In this document: piece by piece, positions 1 to 7,814 of the stretch | Layout of the letters: each line of letters starts with the position of its first letter | How positions within the stretch are numbered: the first letter of the stretch is position 1 | DNA from: a virus | IMG/VR virus record: IMGVR_UViG_3300022074_000447 | Coordinates: 1 to 21,299 of that record | Reading direction: 5' to 3' (one strand) | DNA length: 21,299 bases | Made by a program: the position numbers and the translations under genes | The notes under the pieces: generated by a model | Database searches by the model: none | Told to the model about the DNA's origin: nothing | Seen by the model: the letters and a program-made list of their open reading frames with translations, nothing else

Positions 1-1573
1 GTGCTGTGTTATTAGCACCTGTGGTATTAGCTTCCATAGAATTTTTACCTATGGCTACATTAAAACTTGCTGTTGTATTTGCTTTTAAGGAGTTCATACC
101 AACTGCTACATTATCAGCACCTGTAGTATTTGCATTTAAAGCTGCATAACCAATACCTGTATTATTAGCTGCTGTGGTATTAGATGCTAAAGTACTTGTA
201 CCTATTGCAGTATTTTTATCACCAGTTGTATTGGCAGCACCTGCATTATCACCCATAGCTACATTTTCTTGACCTGTCGTGTTTGCAGTTAAAGCGTTAT
301 AACCAAAAGCATTATTATATGAGCCTGTTGTATTGGCATCTAAAGCTAAAGCAGCAAAAGCATTATTTCTAGTACCTGTAGTGTTTGCACCTAAAGATAA
401 ATAGCCAACGGCTGTGTTATTAGAAGCTGTAGTATTTTCTTGTAAAGATAAAGCACCAACAGATGTGTTTGTTGCACCTGTTGTATTAGAAGTTAATGAT
501 GCATAGCCTATTGCTACATTATTGTCTGCTGTAGTATTTGCATCTAGTGCAGCAGAACCTAATACTGTATTTGAAGCACCTGTAGTGTTTACCAGTAAGG
601 CGTTTAAACCAACTGCTGTGTTGTTATCGGCTGTCGTATTAGCATTTAAGGCATTTACACCTATTCCTACATTTTGCGTACCTGTTGTATTTGATGCAAG
701 AGCAGAACCACCCATTGCTACATTTAAGTTACCTGTAGTATTTGCTGCTAAAGAATTTTTACCTACAGCAGTTAATCCTGTTCCTGTAGTGTTTGCTGTT
801 AAAGAATCAGCTCCAACTGCGGTGTTGTTACTTGCTGTTGTATTAGCTGCTAGAGAATTATCACCTACTGCTGTATTAAAACTACCTGTTGTTAAAGCTG
901 TAAGTGCAACAGTTCCTATACCTGTATTATTTCCACCTGTAGTTAATTTAGTTAATGCTAAAGAACCTACACCTGTATTTTGGTCGCCAGATGTTAAATC
1001 ATCAAATACTTCATGTCCTAGACCTGTATTATTTGAAGCACTAGATAAAGTGCCTGTTCCTGCATCATTACTGATAAGTAAACTTTGAGAAAAATCAGCT
1101 ATGTTATATTTAATACCTACGCCATTTACAGTACCACCGCTTATTGCACCTGTAGTTGTAATAGAGTTAGATCCTGTGTCTATTGTGCCAGAAAATGTTA
1201 TATTCTGCGCAACTGTAATTTGTTGACTTGAATTTATAGTCATAGCTGGCGTTGTGCCAACTGCTGATCCTAAACCAATAACTAAGCTATCTGAACTATC
1301 ATCTAGCCCTACATAGTAATCTTGTGCGTTGCCATCAAAAACAAGTTTAGTATCTTCTGCGCCAGCATCACCAATAGTAAGACTTGGGTTTGTGCCTTTT
1401 ATTATTACCGCACCGCCAAAATCTACTTGGCCCATGTCGATAGCTGTACCAGAAAGACTAAAAATTCCGTCAACTGAGTCTAAGTTGGCGTTAAGTTTTG
1501 TACCCCAAGTGTCAGTTGATGCCCCTACCTCTGGTTTTGTAAGGTTTAAATTAGTTGTAAATGTATCTGCCAT
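1..1573 (-). CDS. Tail fibre / receptor-binding protein, C-terminus cut by window edge
   Basis: Translating leftwards from the ATG at 1573 gives 524 codons open to the left edge with no stop, so the gene is partial. A ribosome site (AGAGGAT) lies just upstream. The N-terminus begins [19 protein letters not shown], a start I associate with phage tail fibres that bind the tail. A short beta-rich segment follows (about residues 40-180). From residue 182 there are 20 exact-length 17-residue repeats, consensus NTAVGxxSLxANTTGxx, still running at the edge. Repeats of this NxAxGxxAL kind form trimeric beta-roll shafts in adhesins and fibres; such proteins often end in an intramolecular chaperone, which would lie outside the window. 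It is the last gene of the structural run. Role in host recognition is inferred from repeat type and position; the receptor is unknown. Confidence 0.85.
   Translation of the reverse strand, partial: MADTFTTNLNLTKPEVGASTDTWGTKLNANLDSVDGIFSLSGTAIDMGQVDFGGAVIIKGTNPSLTIGDAGAEDTKLVFDGNAQDYYVGLDDSSDSLVIGLGSAVGTTPAMTINSSQQITVAQNITFSGTIDTGSNSITTTGAISGGTVNGVGIKYNIADFSQSLLISNDAGTGTLSSASNNTGLGHEVFDDLTSGDQNTGVGSLALTKLTTGGNNTGIGTVALTALTTGSFNTAVGDNSLAANTTASNNTAVGADSLTANTTGTGLTAVGKNSLAANTTGNLNVAMGGSALASNTTGTQNVGIGVNALNANTTADNNTAVGLNALLVNTTGASNTVLGSAALDANTTADNNVAIGYASLTSNTTGATNTSVGALSLQENTTASNNTAVGYLSLGANTTGTRNNAFAALALDANTTGSYNNAFGYNALTANTTGQENVAMGDNAGAANTTGDKNTAIGTSTLASNTTAANNTGIGYAALNANTTGADNVAVGMNSLKANTTASFNVAIGKNSMEANTTGANNTA
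11..1030 (-). repeat. 20 tandem 51-bp repeats inside the tail fibre gene
   Basis: Twenty consecutive 17-residue (51-bp) units occur without a single length change, and a partial 21st unit runs off the window edge. Units vary at positions 6-7, 10-11 and 15-17, while N1, G5, L9 and the NTT at 12-14 are mostly kept. The first three units are the most divergent (for example LTSG and LTTG instead of NTTG). Exact length with diverged sequence points to structural constraint rather than recent duplication. Confidence 0.92.
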
Positions 1574-1583
1574 AAAATATCCT

Positions 1584-2234
1584 CTATGCTGCGTCAGTCC
1601 AGGTTGTTGTTGTTACGGACTGATCTGTCCAAGTTGTTGTAGCTGGTGTTTGTTCTGTATAAGTGGTTGTAGCTACAGTCTCATCTTCCCATTTTAGACC
1701 ACCTAAAGCAGAAAAACCACTTAATTGTGTAAATGTAGCTGAACCTCTATCTATTTGTCTGCCTACAGCAACAACAGATCCTACGGCTGCAATAGTAGAT
1801 TGTCCTTTAAAGGTAAACCTACCCTCTGCTGTCATGTTAGAAACTATAGGACCAATACTTGCACCAAGATCAATTTGGTGTCCTGTAGCTGTCATACTAG
1901 ATGCAGCTGCTATGACTGATGCACCTAGATCTATTTGTACTCCAGATGCAGTCATACCTGAGGACGCAGCTATAGTAGCTACGCCGTCATGTATAAGTGT
2001 GCTATCTGCGGTAAATCCTGATGATGATGCTATCGTAGAAGCACCTACAATAACAAATCTACCTGTTGCTGTAAGTCCTGATGTTCCTGCAATAGTTGAT
2101 GCACCTGTTATTACAAAGCGACCTGTTGCAGTTAAAGATGATGATGCAGCAGCCGTAGCTTCTGCAAACTCGTATGATGGTGTTCCCCAATGGCTTCTGC
2201 CGTATTTACTAAAGCCGTAGCCTACTGAGGCCAT
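1584..2234 (-). CDS. Repeat-rich tail or fibre-associated structural protein
   Basis: The product is 216 residues. After an N-terminal segment (1-33, beginning [17 protein letters not shown]) there are seven 20-residue repeats (residues 34-173) of the type [20 protein letters not shown], rich in Ala, Ser, Thr and Gly and alternating in hydrophobicity as in a beta-solenoid or beta-prism shaft. The C-terminus carries a different short repeat ([21 protein letters not shown]) rich in Thr and Trp. I do not recognise a named family. Its place between the fibre gene and a conserved tail-associated protein, and its repeat architecture, suggest a virion surface or fibre component. It starts four bases after the previous stop with no clear ribosome site, so translation may be coupled. 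An open frame on the opposite strand is a shadow of its periodic sequence. Confidence 0.75.
   Translation of the reverse strand: MASVGYGFSKYGRSHWGTPSYEFAEATAAASSSLTATGRFVITGASTIAGTSGLTATGRFVIVGASTIASSSGFTADSTLIHDGVATIAASSGMTASGVQIDLGASVIAAASSMTATGHQIDLGASIGPIVSNMTAEGRFTFKGQSTIAAVGSVVAVGRQIDRGSATFTQLSGFSALGGLKWEDETVATTTYTEQTPATTTWTDQSVTTTTWTDAA
1716..2135 (-). repeat. Seven tandem 60-bp repeats in the 216-residue structural gene
   Basis: Units of exactly 20 residues begin at residues 34, 54, 74, 94, 114, 134 and 154, with a broken start at 174. The pattern is hydrophobic-T-A-x-G, then a beta strand, then GAST or similar. The first two units are the most alike at both protein and DNA level; later units have diverged. 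Confidence 0.88.
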
Positions 2235-2238
2235 TGTA

Positions 2239-2631
2239 TTAAGCTAATGTAATATCTAAGTCGCCAGCATCAAATCTAAACACATCACCACTACTTACTG
2301 TTTTATTTGCAGTAAGAGCAGCATAAGCAAGTAAATTACCGCTTGATGATGCGTCAAAAATACCAACTGCAACTACTGTTCCATAGTCAGCTGTAGCTGT
2401 TGGATATTCAACTGCTGCTGCATTTGTTGCGGTTGTTGGGTTTGTGCCAGAAACATTAAATGTAGCTGTTTGTCTTGCGTATGCGCCACCGCTTACTTCT
2501 GTTCCTCCACCAGTATCAGATGGTGCTGAAGTATATAAGGCAACATGCAAAGTTGATGGTGCTGTAAAAGCATTACCACCAAATACATGTTCTAAAACTT
2601 TATCTTCTAAATAATCGCTAAATCCAGACAT
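2239..2631 (-). CDS. Conserved phage tail-associated structural protein
   Basis: The product is 130 residues with a good ribosome site (AGGAGAA) nine bases before the ATG. The start MSGFSDYLEDKVLEHVFGG, the central SAPSDTGGGTEVSGGAYAR and the end SGDVFRFDAGDLDITLA match a family I know from many dsDNA phages, usually annotated as a tail fibre or structural protein next to fibre genes. No enzyme motifs are visible. It lies between the head-tail adaptor and the fibre genes, which suits a neck, tail or baseplate-proximal role. Exact function in the virion is unknown to me. Confidence 0.78.
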   Translation of the reverse strand: MSGFSDYLEDKVLEHVFGGNAFTAPSTLHVALYTSAPSDTGGGTEVSGGAYARQTATFNVSGTNPTTATNAAAVEYPTATADYGTVVAVGIFDASSSGNLLAYAALTANKTVSSGDVFRFDAGDLDITLA

Positions 2632-2641
2632 TTATATTCTC

Positions 2642-3292
2642 CTAATTGTTCTTCATATAATATATGTTTTTACCAGCTTTGCCATAAGTTTTTCTTCTTT
2701 GCATAAGAGATCCTTTGCCAAATTCTGCTTTTTCTTGTTGTAATCTTATTTCTTCTAAGGCTTTTTCAAACTGTGTTGTAAATAAAGGTATTCTTTCATC
2801 CTCCATTAAAAATACAGATGCGTGTTTTAAAGCGCCATACAAATATGCGTCTGGATGGTTTAGTGAAACAAAGTTTGTTGTATTACTATCACTCAAAGCA
2901 TCTATCTTGCTGTAGTAAGTAAGTTGCAAGGTATAACTTGTATCTGGTGTTGGCGCTAATTCTAAACTTTTGTCAACAACTGCATAGTAAATTGGTTGAC
3001 CGCTTGAATTGTTATTTGATTTTCTATATACATCTAATGATTCTATTGACTGTTGAAATAAGGGTCTAAACTCGTTTGATGTTATTTCTATGTTGATTGC
3101 TTCTAACCAGTCAGTTGGTAAAGTTAGATATTGTGCATCAGCTGTAGCTGTTGCTCTTTTGACCATATCTTTTGTTCTTAATCTTCTATTAAGTTCGCCC
3201 TCAGTTGCATCTATAAAAAAATCTAATTGATCTGTGAGATCTGATCTATTTAAAAAATTAGCTATGTTTGTTTTTAGTTCTGCGTATGTCAT
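2642..3292 (-). CDS. Head-tail adaptor (connector) protein
   Basis: The product is 216 residues starting MTYAELKTNIANFLNRSDL. That helical opening, followed by LDFFIDATEGELNRRLR, a beta region with PIYYAVVDKSLELAP, and a second helical half, is the pattern of adaptor proteins that dock under the portal (SU10 or gp10 adaptor type). I prefer the ATG at 3292 over an in-frame TTG at 3307, because 3292 overlaps the previous stop as ATGA and sits eight bases after GGAAAGG. The C-terminus (GKGSLMQRRKTYGKAGKN) is basic. Position after the capsid gene fits the usual order capsid, small protein, adaptor, tail. Confidence 0.82.
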   Translation of the reverse strand: MTYAELKTNIANFLNRSDLTDQLDFFIDATEGELNRRLRTKDMVKRATATADAQYLTLPTDWLEAINIEITSNEFRPLFQQSIESLDVYRKSNNNSSGQPIYYAVVDKSLELAPTPDTSYTLQLTYYSKIDALSDSNTTNFVSLNHPDAYLYGALKHASVFLMEDERIPLFTTQFEKALEEIRLQQEKAEFGKGSLMQRRKTYGKAGKNIYYMKNN

Positions 3293-3579
3293 ATTCTGCC
3301 TTTCCAAGTTCTAAATAGTCTATTATCAGGATCGTTTAGCCATTTTTTCAATGCTTTTTTATCATTGATTGATCCGTCTCTAACCATCTGTTGATATATT
3401 ACCATAGGAATCTCTGCAACATGACGAAATTCTTTGCCTGGTTTGTACTCAGACAAATTTTTCACATAGTCTAGGGTGGGTTGTATGTTTTGTTTGGTAT
3501 GACAAATCATCTTATCATCTTCTGTAGCAAAGATGTTTTTACTATTTTTAGAATAATCTAATACAGTTTTATTTGCCAT
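3289..3579 (-). CDS. Conserved small phage protein downstream of the capsid gene
   Basis: The product is 96 residues from the ATG at 3579 (MANKTVLDYSKNSKN). The segment FRHVAEIPMVIYQQMVRDG and the end KKWLNDPDNRLFRTWKGRI are a combination I recognise as conserved in many marine and enterobacterial phages, always close to capsid and adaptor genes and without an assigned function. An upstream ATG at 3609 would put the first residues inside the hairpin at 3587-3608, which is why I reject it. The start at 3579 has no obvious ribosome site. The stop overlaps the adaptor start by four bases (ATGA), so the two are probably translationally coupled. Confidence 0.75.
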   Translation of the reverse strand: MANKTVLDYSKNSKNIFATEDDKMICHTKQNIQPTLDYVKNLSEYKPGKEFRHVAEIPMVIYQQMVRDGSINDKKALKKWLNDPDNRLFRTWKGRI

Positions 3580-3586
3580 AATAAAG

Positions 3587-3608
3587 TGTGGGGGCATACA
3601 CCCCCACA
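3587..3608 (-). terminator. Hairpin after the major capsid gene
   Basis: A perfect 8-bp inverted repeat (TGTGGGGG and CCCCCACA) with a 6-base loop lies 11 bases after the capsid stop. On the minus transcript it is followed by CTTTATT, a poor U-tract. It could be a leaky terminator, or a structure that protects the 3' end of the capsid mRNA and lowers expression of the genes beyond it. The repeat is seen directly; the role is inferred. Confidence 0.55.
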
Positions 3609-3618
3609 TTACTAAGTA

Positions 3619-4569
3619 TTAACCGCCGTCAGTTGATGAAACTTTAACATCTGCAATAATACCGTGTGCTGCTTCATTCTTCATTTCAAGTCCGTATTCT
3701 ACGACTATCATTTTAGTTTGAGCATCTCCGATTGTGCTTATGTCAATGGTTTCAAAATTTCTGAGGTATGATACACCAGCAAATTCTGGATCTAACAGAT
3801 GAACTGCTTGTTCTCTACTTCTGTTTGATGGCACAACTTGTAGTTCGCCAAAATCACCTGAGTAGATAGATACAGATGCTTCAATAGTGTTTGCATCCAC
3901 AAACTGTCTAGCCTGTGATCTACCTGTGAAACCAGAAATAACAGATTTGTTATATGGTCCGCACATTAAGATTGATGGTTCAGCACCACTTGTAAAACAT
4001 TGTTGCTGTACATCTTTTAATAAGGCCTCAGTTAAGTCTCTTCTAGTACCATTAGTTCTAGCAGCAGAAGCAGATCCGTTAGCGCCGTCAGATGCTTTGT
4101 TCACATTGGTTTGATACCATGATTCTAAAGATCTAGTTTGTCTAACAGTTCCAGCTGCACCTGCGTTTTTAGCAATATTCTGTGTAAGGGCTTCTTCCAT
4201 ATCTCTTTTGAGGGCTTTTGCCATCAAAGCTAATTGGTGTGCCATTTCAGAATTCTTGCCAGCTGCATCAGATGCATCTTGCGATCCTGTTACTGTTGCA
4301 TCTCTTGAAGAGATCATACATACATTAGATTCTCTGACAGTAGCAGTAGAAGCTGATCTACTTAACTCAAAACCCTCTAACTGTCCAGTTGAGGATGGAG
4401 TTGGTAAACTTTCTGTTTGCCAGTCAAAGACCACGTTACTTACATTACTTGTACCGACACTTGATAGAAAAGGTGTTTGCATTGGTGATATGTTGTAAAT
4501 TATATCACTTAGCTGTTCCCTATCAGCGGTAGCAGTATATGTATCAAAAGCATTAGTTACTTTTGCCAT
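3619..4569 (-). CDS. Major capsid protein (SU10-type, HK97 fold expected)
   Basis: The product is 316 residues with a strong ribosome site (AAGGAG) before the ATG. The opening AFDTYTATADREQLSDIIYN, then MQTPFLSSVG and FDWQTESLPTP, is the signature of the SU10-like major head protein family (annotated as DUF5309 in databases as I recall). Further landmarks are the central KRDMEEALTQNIAKNAG and the C-terminal DPEFAGVSYLRNFETIDIS. Length is normal for the family. It follows the scaffold gene by 18 bases and is followed by a hairpin. It would form the icosahedral or prolate shell around the packaged DNA. No protease domain or cleavage site is evident. Confidence 0.88.
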   Translation of the reverse strand: MAKVTNAFDTYTATADREQLSDIIYNISPMQTPFLSSVGTSNVSNVVFDWQTESLPTPSSTGQLEGFELSRSASTATVRESNVCMISSRDATVTGSQDASDAAGKNSEMAHQLALMAKALKRDMEEALTQNIAKNAGAAGTVRQTRSLESWYQTNVNKASDGANGSASAARTNGTRRDLTEALLKDVQQQCFTSGAEPSILMCGPYNKSVISGFTGRSQARQFVDANTIEASVSIYSGDFGELQVVPSNRSREQAVHLLDPEFAGVSYLRNFETIDISTIGDAQTKMIVVEYGLEMKNEAAHGIIADVKVSSTDGG

Positions 4570-4587
4570 TTTTTTACTCCTTAAAAA

Positions 4588-5610
4588 TTATATTATTTTT
4601 TCAAATACTTTAGCCGCATCTGTAATTTTTCCAGACTTAGCCAACCTTTGTTTTGCTTTTACCACAGGAGTTGCCGTTTTTGGTCGGTTTGTTGTTCCAG
4701 GCCGTGCCACCTTTCTAGCTGGTGCTTTTTGTGTTGGTTTCTTCTTTGTGGCTGCAACTGTTTTAGAGTTTAACCAAGCATTTCTTAAACCAAGTAAAGC
4801 ACGATAATCATAAACCTGTTGTATTTCTTGCGGCGTATATTCCAACGCTTTTATAGCATATTCACTAATAGCAGCTTTTTCTTTAGCAGCAACCTCTGGG
4901 TTCTGCCATTCTGGAATTAATTCAAGAAGTCTTTGATTGCCGTATTGAACTTGTTGTTTTATAAGTTCTTGCTGTTTTTGCAAATCCTCTTGTTGGATTC
5001 TTTGCTGTTCAGCGTTTACCGCATTTAATTTTTCTTTCTTTTCATCCCAAAGTTGCTTTTCGCGAACATAACCAACAGGATCATCCTTATAAAGTGTGTC
5101 CCAGTCTGGCTCGTTTGCCAATTCGCCCTTTAATTGGGCTTCCATCTTCGGTAACAACTGCGAATAAATCGCATCTCTTTGCGCTACTTCTTTGGCTTGC
5201 TCTTCAATAGTTTTTCGCTGTTGAGAGAGTTCTTGTGTTTTGCGCGTATAATCTTGCTGACGAGAATAGCCATTGATAAGTTCATCTTGCGTGACCTGCT
5301 GTTCTATTCCGTTTACATTAACTGTAAACATTTGAGGTTGCTCGACTTCCTCTTCAATATTCGTTTGTTCTTCATCTAAATATTCGTCCTCTTCTGTAGA
5401 ATCTTCTTCAACTTCAACATCTTCTTCAAGATCTTCAGTTTCTACTTCCTCTACTTCAGGAACATTTTCGGTAGGTGTTTCCACCACCTCAACTTCTTCG
5501 TTTAATTGTTCTTCTTCCTTATCCTCTTCAGGGGTTAAAAAATTTTCAAACATAGCGGTAGTTGTTTCGCCAGGTGTTTTGAGTGCAGTCGGTTTGTCCG
5601 TTGTTGCCAT
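4588..5610 (-). CDS. Capsid scaffolding protein
   Basis: The product is 340 residues, directly before the major capsid gene, with ribosome site AAAGGAG. It has three parts: an extremely acidic region (about 26-92, mostly Glu and Asp); a short beta element (MFTVNVNGIEQQV) leading into a long Gln- and Glu-rich coiled coil (about 120-230); and a basic Lys/Arg/Pro/Ala tail (about 285-340). The segment QDELINGYSRQQDYTRKTQ is one I recognise from phage scaffold-like proteins. The polarity, acidic front and basic C-terminus that could bind the capsid protein, is typical of scaffolds. Function is by architecture and gene order. Confidence 0.75.
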   Translation of the reverse strand: MATTDKPTALKTPGETTTAMFENFLTPEEDKEEEQLNEEVEVVETPTENVPEVEEVETEDLEEDVEVEEDSTEEDEYLDEEQTNIEEEVEQPQMFTVNVNGIEQQVTQDELINGYSRQQDYTRKTQELSQQRKTIEEQAKEVAQRDAIYSQLLPKMEAQLKGELANEPDWDTLYKDDPVGYVREKQLWDEKKEKLNAVNAEQQRIQQEDLQKQQELIKQQVQYGNQRLLELIPEWQNPEVAAKEKAAISEYAIKALEYTPQEIQQVYDYRALLGLRNAWLNSKTVAATKKKPTQKAPARKVARPGTTNRPKTATPVVKAKQRLAKSGKITDAAKVFEKII

Positions 5611-5672
5611 ATAAATACTCCTTTATTGTATTTATGAATATTTTAAACCAATATTCTACAAAAAGGGGATAT

Positions 5673-5939
5673 TTATCCTATATTTCTTATTTTGTTAATG
5701 TGTGTTTTTGTGAGTTTACCTTTTTCTACCATAATTCGTAGATGTCTTTCAACTTCAGGTAAAAGTAATAGTGATCTATGTAAATCTTCTCTAATCTGTG
5801 TGTCTGTAATATCTCTGGTGTTTAACCAAATATTTGTATATTCGTTTTTAAGATTTTCAAGCGCTTCTTTGAAAACATCAGAATCTAATATGGCTTCAGC
5901 TTGTGCAGCTTTGACAGCTTCTTCGTGTGTGATGCTCAT
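5673..5939 (-). CDS. Small helical phage protein of unknown function
   Basis: The product is 88 residues, predicted helical throughout, with mixed charge (MSITHEEAVKAAQAEAIL, then HRSLLLLPEVERHLRIMVEK). No catalytic motif or membrane segment is visible. Its ATG overlaps the stop of the upstream 332-residue gene as ATGA, so it is translated as part of the virion gene run. It could be a small virion, chaperone or portal-cavity protein. I do not recognise a named family. Confidence 0.65.
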   Translation of the reverse strand: MSITHEEAVKAAQAEAILDSDVFKEALENLKNEYTNIWLNTRDITDTQIREDLHRSLLLLPEVERHLRIMVEKGKLTKTHINKIRNIG

Positions 5940-6934
5940 ACAAATAAACCTGGTGTCATTCTTTCTATAGAAAAATTGCCACCATCAGGAAGTTGCGGTG
6001 TTTGTAAATTTAAAAGACCTTGTTCTAATTGCATCAGCCTATTATCGAAACCACCTAAATCTGGTTGTTGTACTGTAGGTATGTTTATTTGAGCAATAGC
6101 ATCATTAATATCTTTTTGTGTTACAAATTTAGATAAGTCTGGCTCTGCCATCATGGGTATATCCTGTTTCATAGCAAATTGGTCAAAGTCTGGTAAATTC
6201 AAATCCTCTCTTATATTTTCTATTGAAAATATACCGCCAGTTGGTCCTTTTGGTATTAAGGCATCTATATCTTGTTTTGTAATAAATTTTGTTAGATCAG
6301 GTTCTCTTGCTTCTAATAACCCGCCAATATCTTCTTGCTTGATGAACTGTGAAAAATCAGGTTGTTGCGGTACTGGTATAAGAGAGTCAAGTTCATCACG
6401 CAAACCTTGTCGCAAAGCATCTACATCTATTTGAGGTACAAAATTAAACCCACCAAGAATATCTACAGGTGGAGGAAATCTTAAATTATCGGGTGGTAAA
6501 ATCGTTATATTATCACCCATTCCACCACCAATTATATTTGGTGGTAGTGTTCCGTAATTTGGTGGATTGACAGCAGAACCTCCAGGTAAAAAAGCTGGAT
6601 CGTCTGGAACACTAACTGGTGCTGTTGTTACTACAGGTGCGTTTAGTTGTGCTTGTGTAAAACCACCTGGTTGGTCAGGAGAAAAACTTACACCTGGCGC
6701 AATAACTTGCTCCATAGGCAAACCGCCAGCTATAGATCTTGCATAGTTGTAACCGCTTGCCATTGTAGGATCTACTGTTGACATAATGCTTGACAAGTTT
6801 TGTAGTCCAGTCCCATAGTTTGCATTATTGTTAGCCACAAAATCTGCAATACTAGATATATTGCTGAGAGGATCACTCATATTTCCAGATCCCAATGCTG
6901 CTATGTATTCTTGCGGATCAAATTCTATTGCCAT
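5936..6934 (-). CDS. Pro/Gly-rich protein with repeated PD-hydrophobic-F-D-I motif; structural candidate
   Basis: The product is 332 residues, unrecognised. Residues 1-75 look helical. Residues 76-165 are low-complexity, rich in Pro, Gly and Asn. Residues 170-300 carry five copies of a short motif, PDFSQFIKQEDI (192), PDLTKFITKQDI (212), PDFDQFAMKQDI (248), PDLSKFVTQKDI (265) and a partial PDLGGFDNRL (291). FSIE within a similar context appears twice (about 236 and 321). Short linear repeats in a disordered protein suggest multivalent binding, for example to a virion or envelope partner. It sits between lysis and scaffold genes. There is no signal peptide or membrane segment. Function unknown. 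Confidence 0.65.
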   Translation of the reverse strand: MAIEFDPQEYIAALGSGNMSDPLSNISSIADFVANNNANYGTGLQNLSSIMSTVDPTMASGYNYARSIAGGLPMEQVIAPGVSFSPDQPGGFTQAQLNAPVVTTAPVSVPDDPAFLPGGSAVNPPNYGTLPPNIIGGGMGDNITILPPDNLRFPPPVDILGGFNFVPQIDVDALRQGLRDELDSLIPVPQQPDFSQFIKQEDIGGLLEAREPDLTKFITKQDIDALIPKGPTGGIFSIENIREDLNLPDFDQFAMKQDIPMMAEPDLSKFVTQKDINDAIAQINIPTVQQPDLGGFDNRLMQLEQGLLNLQTPQLPDGGNFSIERMTPGLFV

Positions 6935-6970
6935 AATATATTCCTGATTTGTTGTAAGTTTAGCAAAGAT

Positions 6971-7420
6971 TTAAACCTCATGCCATTCTTTACCAACAAA
7001 TAGTAATGCCTCTGCCTCTCTTCTTCTCACTAAACCTTGTAAAACTTTTCCGCCTGCTTTGTTCCATCTTTTTATTTGTGTAGGTATGTCGTTCCAGTCT
7101 TTATGCGTACTATTTAATACTTTTAATAATGTAGAGCTTTTTAAATTAGCTGGTCCAAGATTAAACACCCATGATACCAAAGCATCAAATTCGTTTTGTT
7201 TTAAATTAACCTCAACCAAGTTATTTATATAACCCTCGTACTCTTCCATTTCATGGAATAACAATTTATCTGCTTCTTCTTGGGTGAGAGTATTACCCTC
7301 TTTAACACCTTTAGTAGATCCATAGCCTATTGTCCAAACTCCTGCCGCACATTTATATGCTTCTAGTTCGCAGCCCTCAAACTTTTTAATTAGTGACAAA
7401 CCCTCTTGTGATATATTCAT
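6971..7420 (-). CDS. Endolysin, T4-type lysozyme (muramidase)
   Basis: The product is 149 residues. It cleaves the glycan chain of peptidoglycan. The opening GLSLIKKFEGCELEAYKC followed by AAGVWTIGYG is the GH24 phage lysozyme signature. The catalytic triad reads Glu15, Cys24, Thr30, with the spacing E-8-C-5-T. This is the Cys variant known from P1 Lyz, not the Asp of T4. I chose the ATG at 7420, which has GGGAGT upstream, over an in-frame ATG at 7459 lying inside the nuclease gene. No signal peptide or signal-anchor is present, so it needs the holin encoded just upstream. It follows the nuclease gene by four bases. Confidence 0.9.
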   Translation of the reverse strand: MNISQEGLSLIKKFEGCELEAYKCAAGVWTIGYGSTKGVKEGNTLTQEEADKLLFHEMEEYEGYINNLVEVNLKQNEFDALVSWVFNLGPANLKSSTLLKVLNSTHKDWNDIPTQIKRWNKAGGKVLQGLVRRREAEALLFVGKEWHEV

Positions 7421-7424
7421 ATTA

Positions 7425-7814
7425 TTACTCCCAAACTTTTGTTTTAGTACCGCCATCATAATCTACTGCTAAATCATTTGCTTTTAACAATTCTGCTACA
7501 TTGCCTTGCGAACAAAATATGTCTCCAAGCACTCTGCCATATTTATCAGTACCATAAGATTTTAAGGTGATGTCACCTACTAACCACTCTTTTAATTTTG
7601 ATTTGGCCTGTAACCCAAGCTCTTTTTCTTTTGTTCTATGCGGTTGTCTTTTGGTATTGATCCGTGATTCTGGAGTATCAATACCTGCAATACGAACAGA
7701 TTTATTATGTAGTTGCACAGAAAAACCGAGATCAATAGTTTTTAAACGCACAGTATCACCATCAATAACTTTTTCTAAAGTTACTTTATAAACGAAAGCA
7801 TCTGGACTTGTCAT
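7425..7814 (-). CDS. Staphylococcal nuclease-like (SNase/thermonuclease) domain protein
   Basis: The product is 129 residues and consists of the SNase (OB-fold) domain alone. The motifs are in order: VIDGDTV (16-22), VRIAGIDTPE (40-49), DKYGRVLGDIF (90-100) and AVDYDGG. The residues matching staphylococcal catalytic Arg35, Glu43 and Arg87 are Arg41, Glu49 and Arg94. It should cut DNA or RNA with calcium. There is no signal peptide, unlike secreted host thermonucleases. It lies between holin and endolysin and overlaps the holin stop by four bases (ATGA), so it is made with the lysis proteins. It may degrade host or extracellular nucleic acid at lysis, or have an intracellular role. Confidence 0.88.
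   Translation of the reverse strand: MTSPDAFVYKVTLEKVIDGDTVRLKTIDLGFSVQLHNKSVRIAGIDTPESRINTKRQPHRTKEKELGLQAKSKLKEWLVGDITLKSYGTDKYGRVLGDIFCSQGNVAELLKANDLAVDYDGGTKTKVWE

Noticed and set aside
522-1088. Long rightward open frame opposite the tail fibre
   Set aside because: It is a mirror of the 51-bp repeats: a low-complexity product (repeated VVFA/PTAV units) with no ribosome site. The leftward frame has a clean start and runs through the whole region.
1663-2220. Rightward frame opposite the 216-residue repeat protein
   Set aside because: Its periodic residues simply reflect the 60-bp repeats of the leftward gene. No ribosome site, and all neighbours run leftwards.
5655-5690. GGATAAATATCC palindrome followed by a T-run after the 88-residue gene
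   Set aside because: Only four pairs can form with a usable loop, and it includes the stop codon. Too weak to call a terminator in AT-rich DNA.
7421-7459. Upstream start for the endolysin
   Set aside because: It would add 13 residues that overlap the nuclease gene. The ATG at 7420 has its own ribosome site and gives the normal lysozyme N-terminus.
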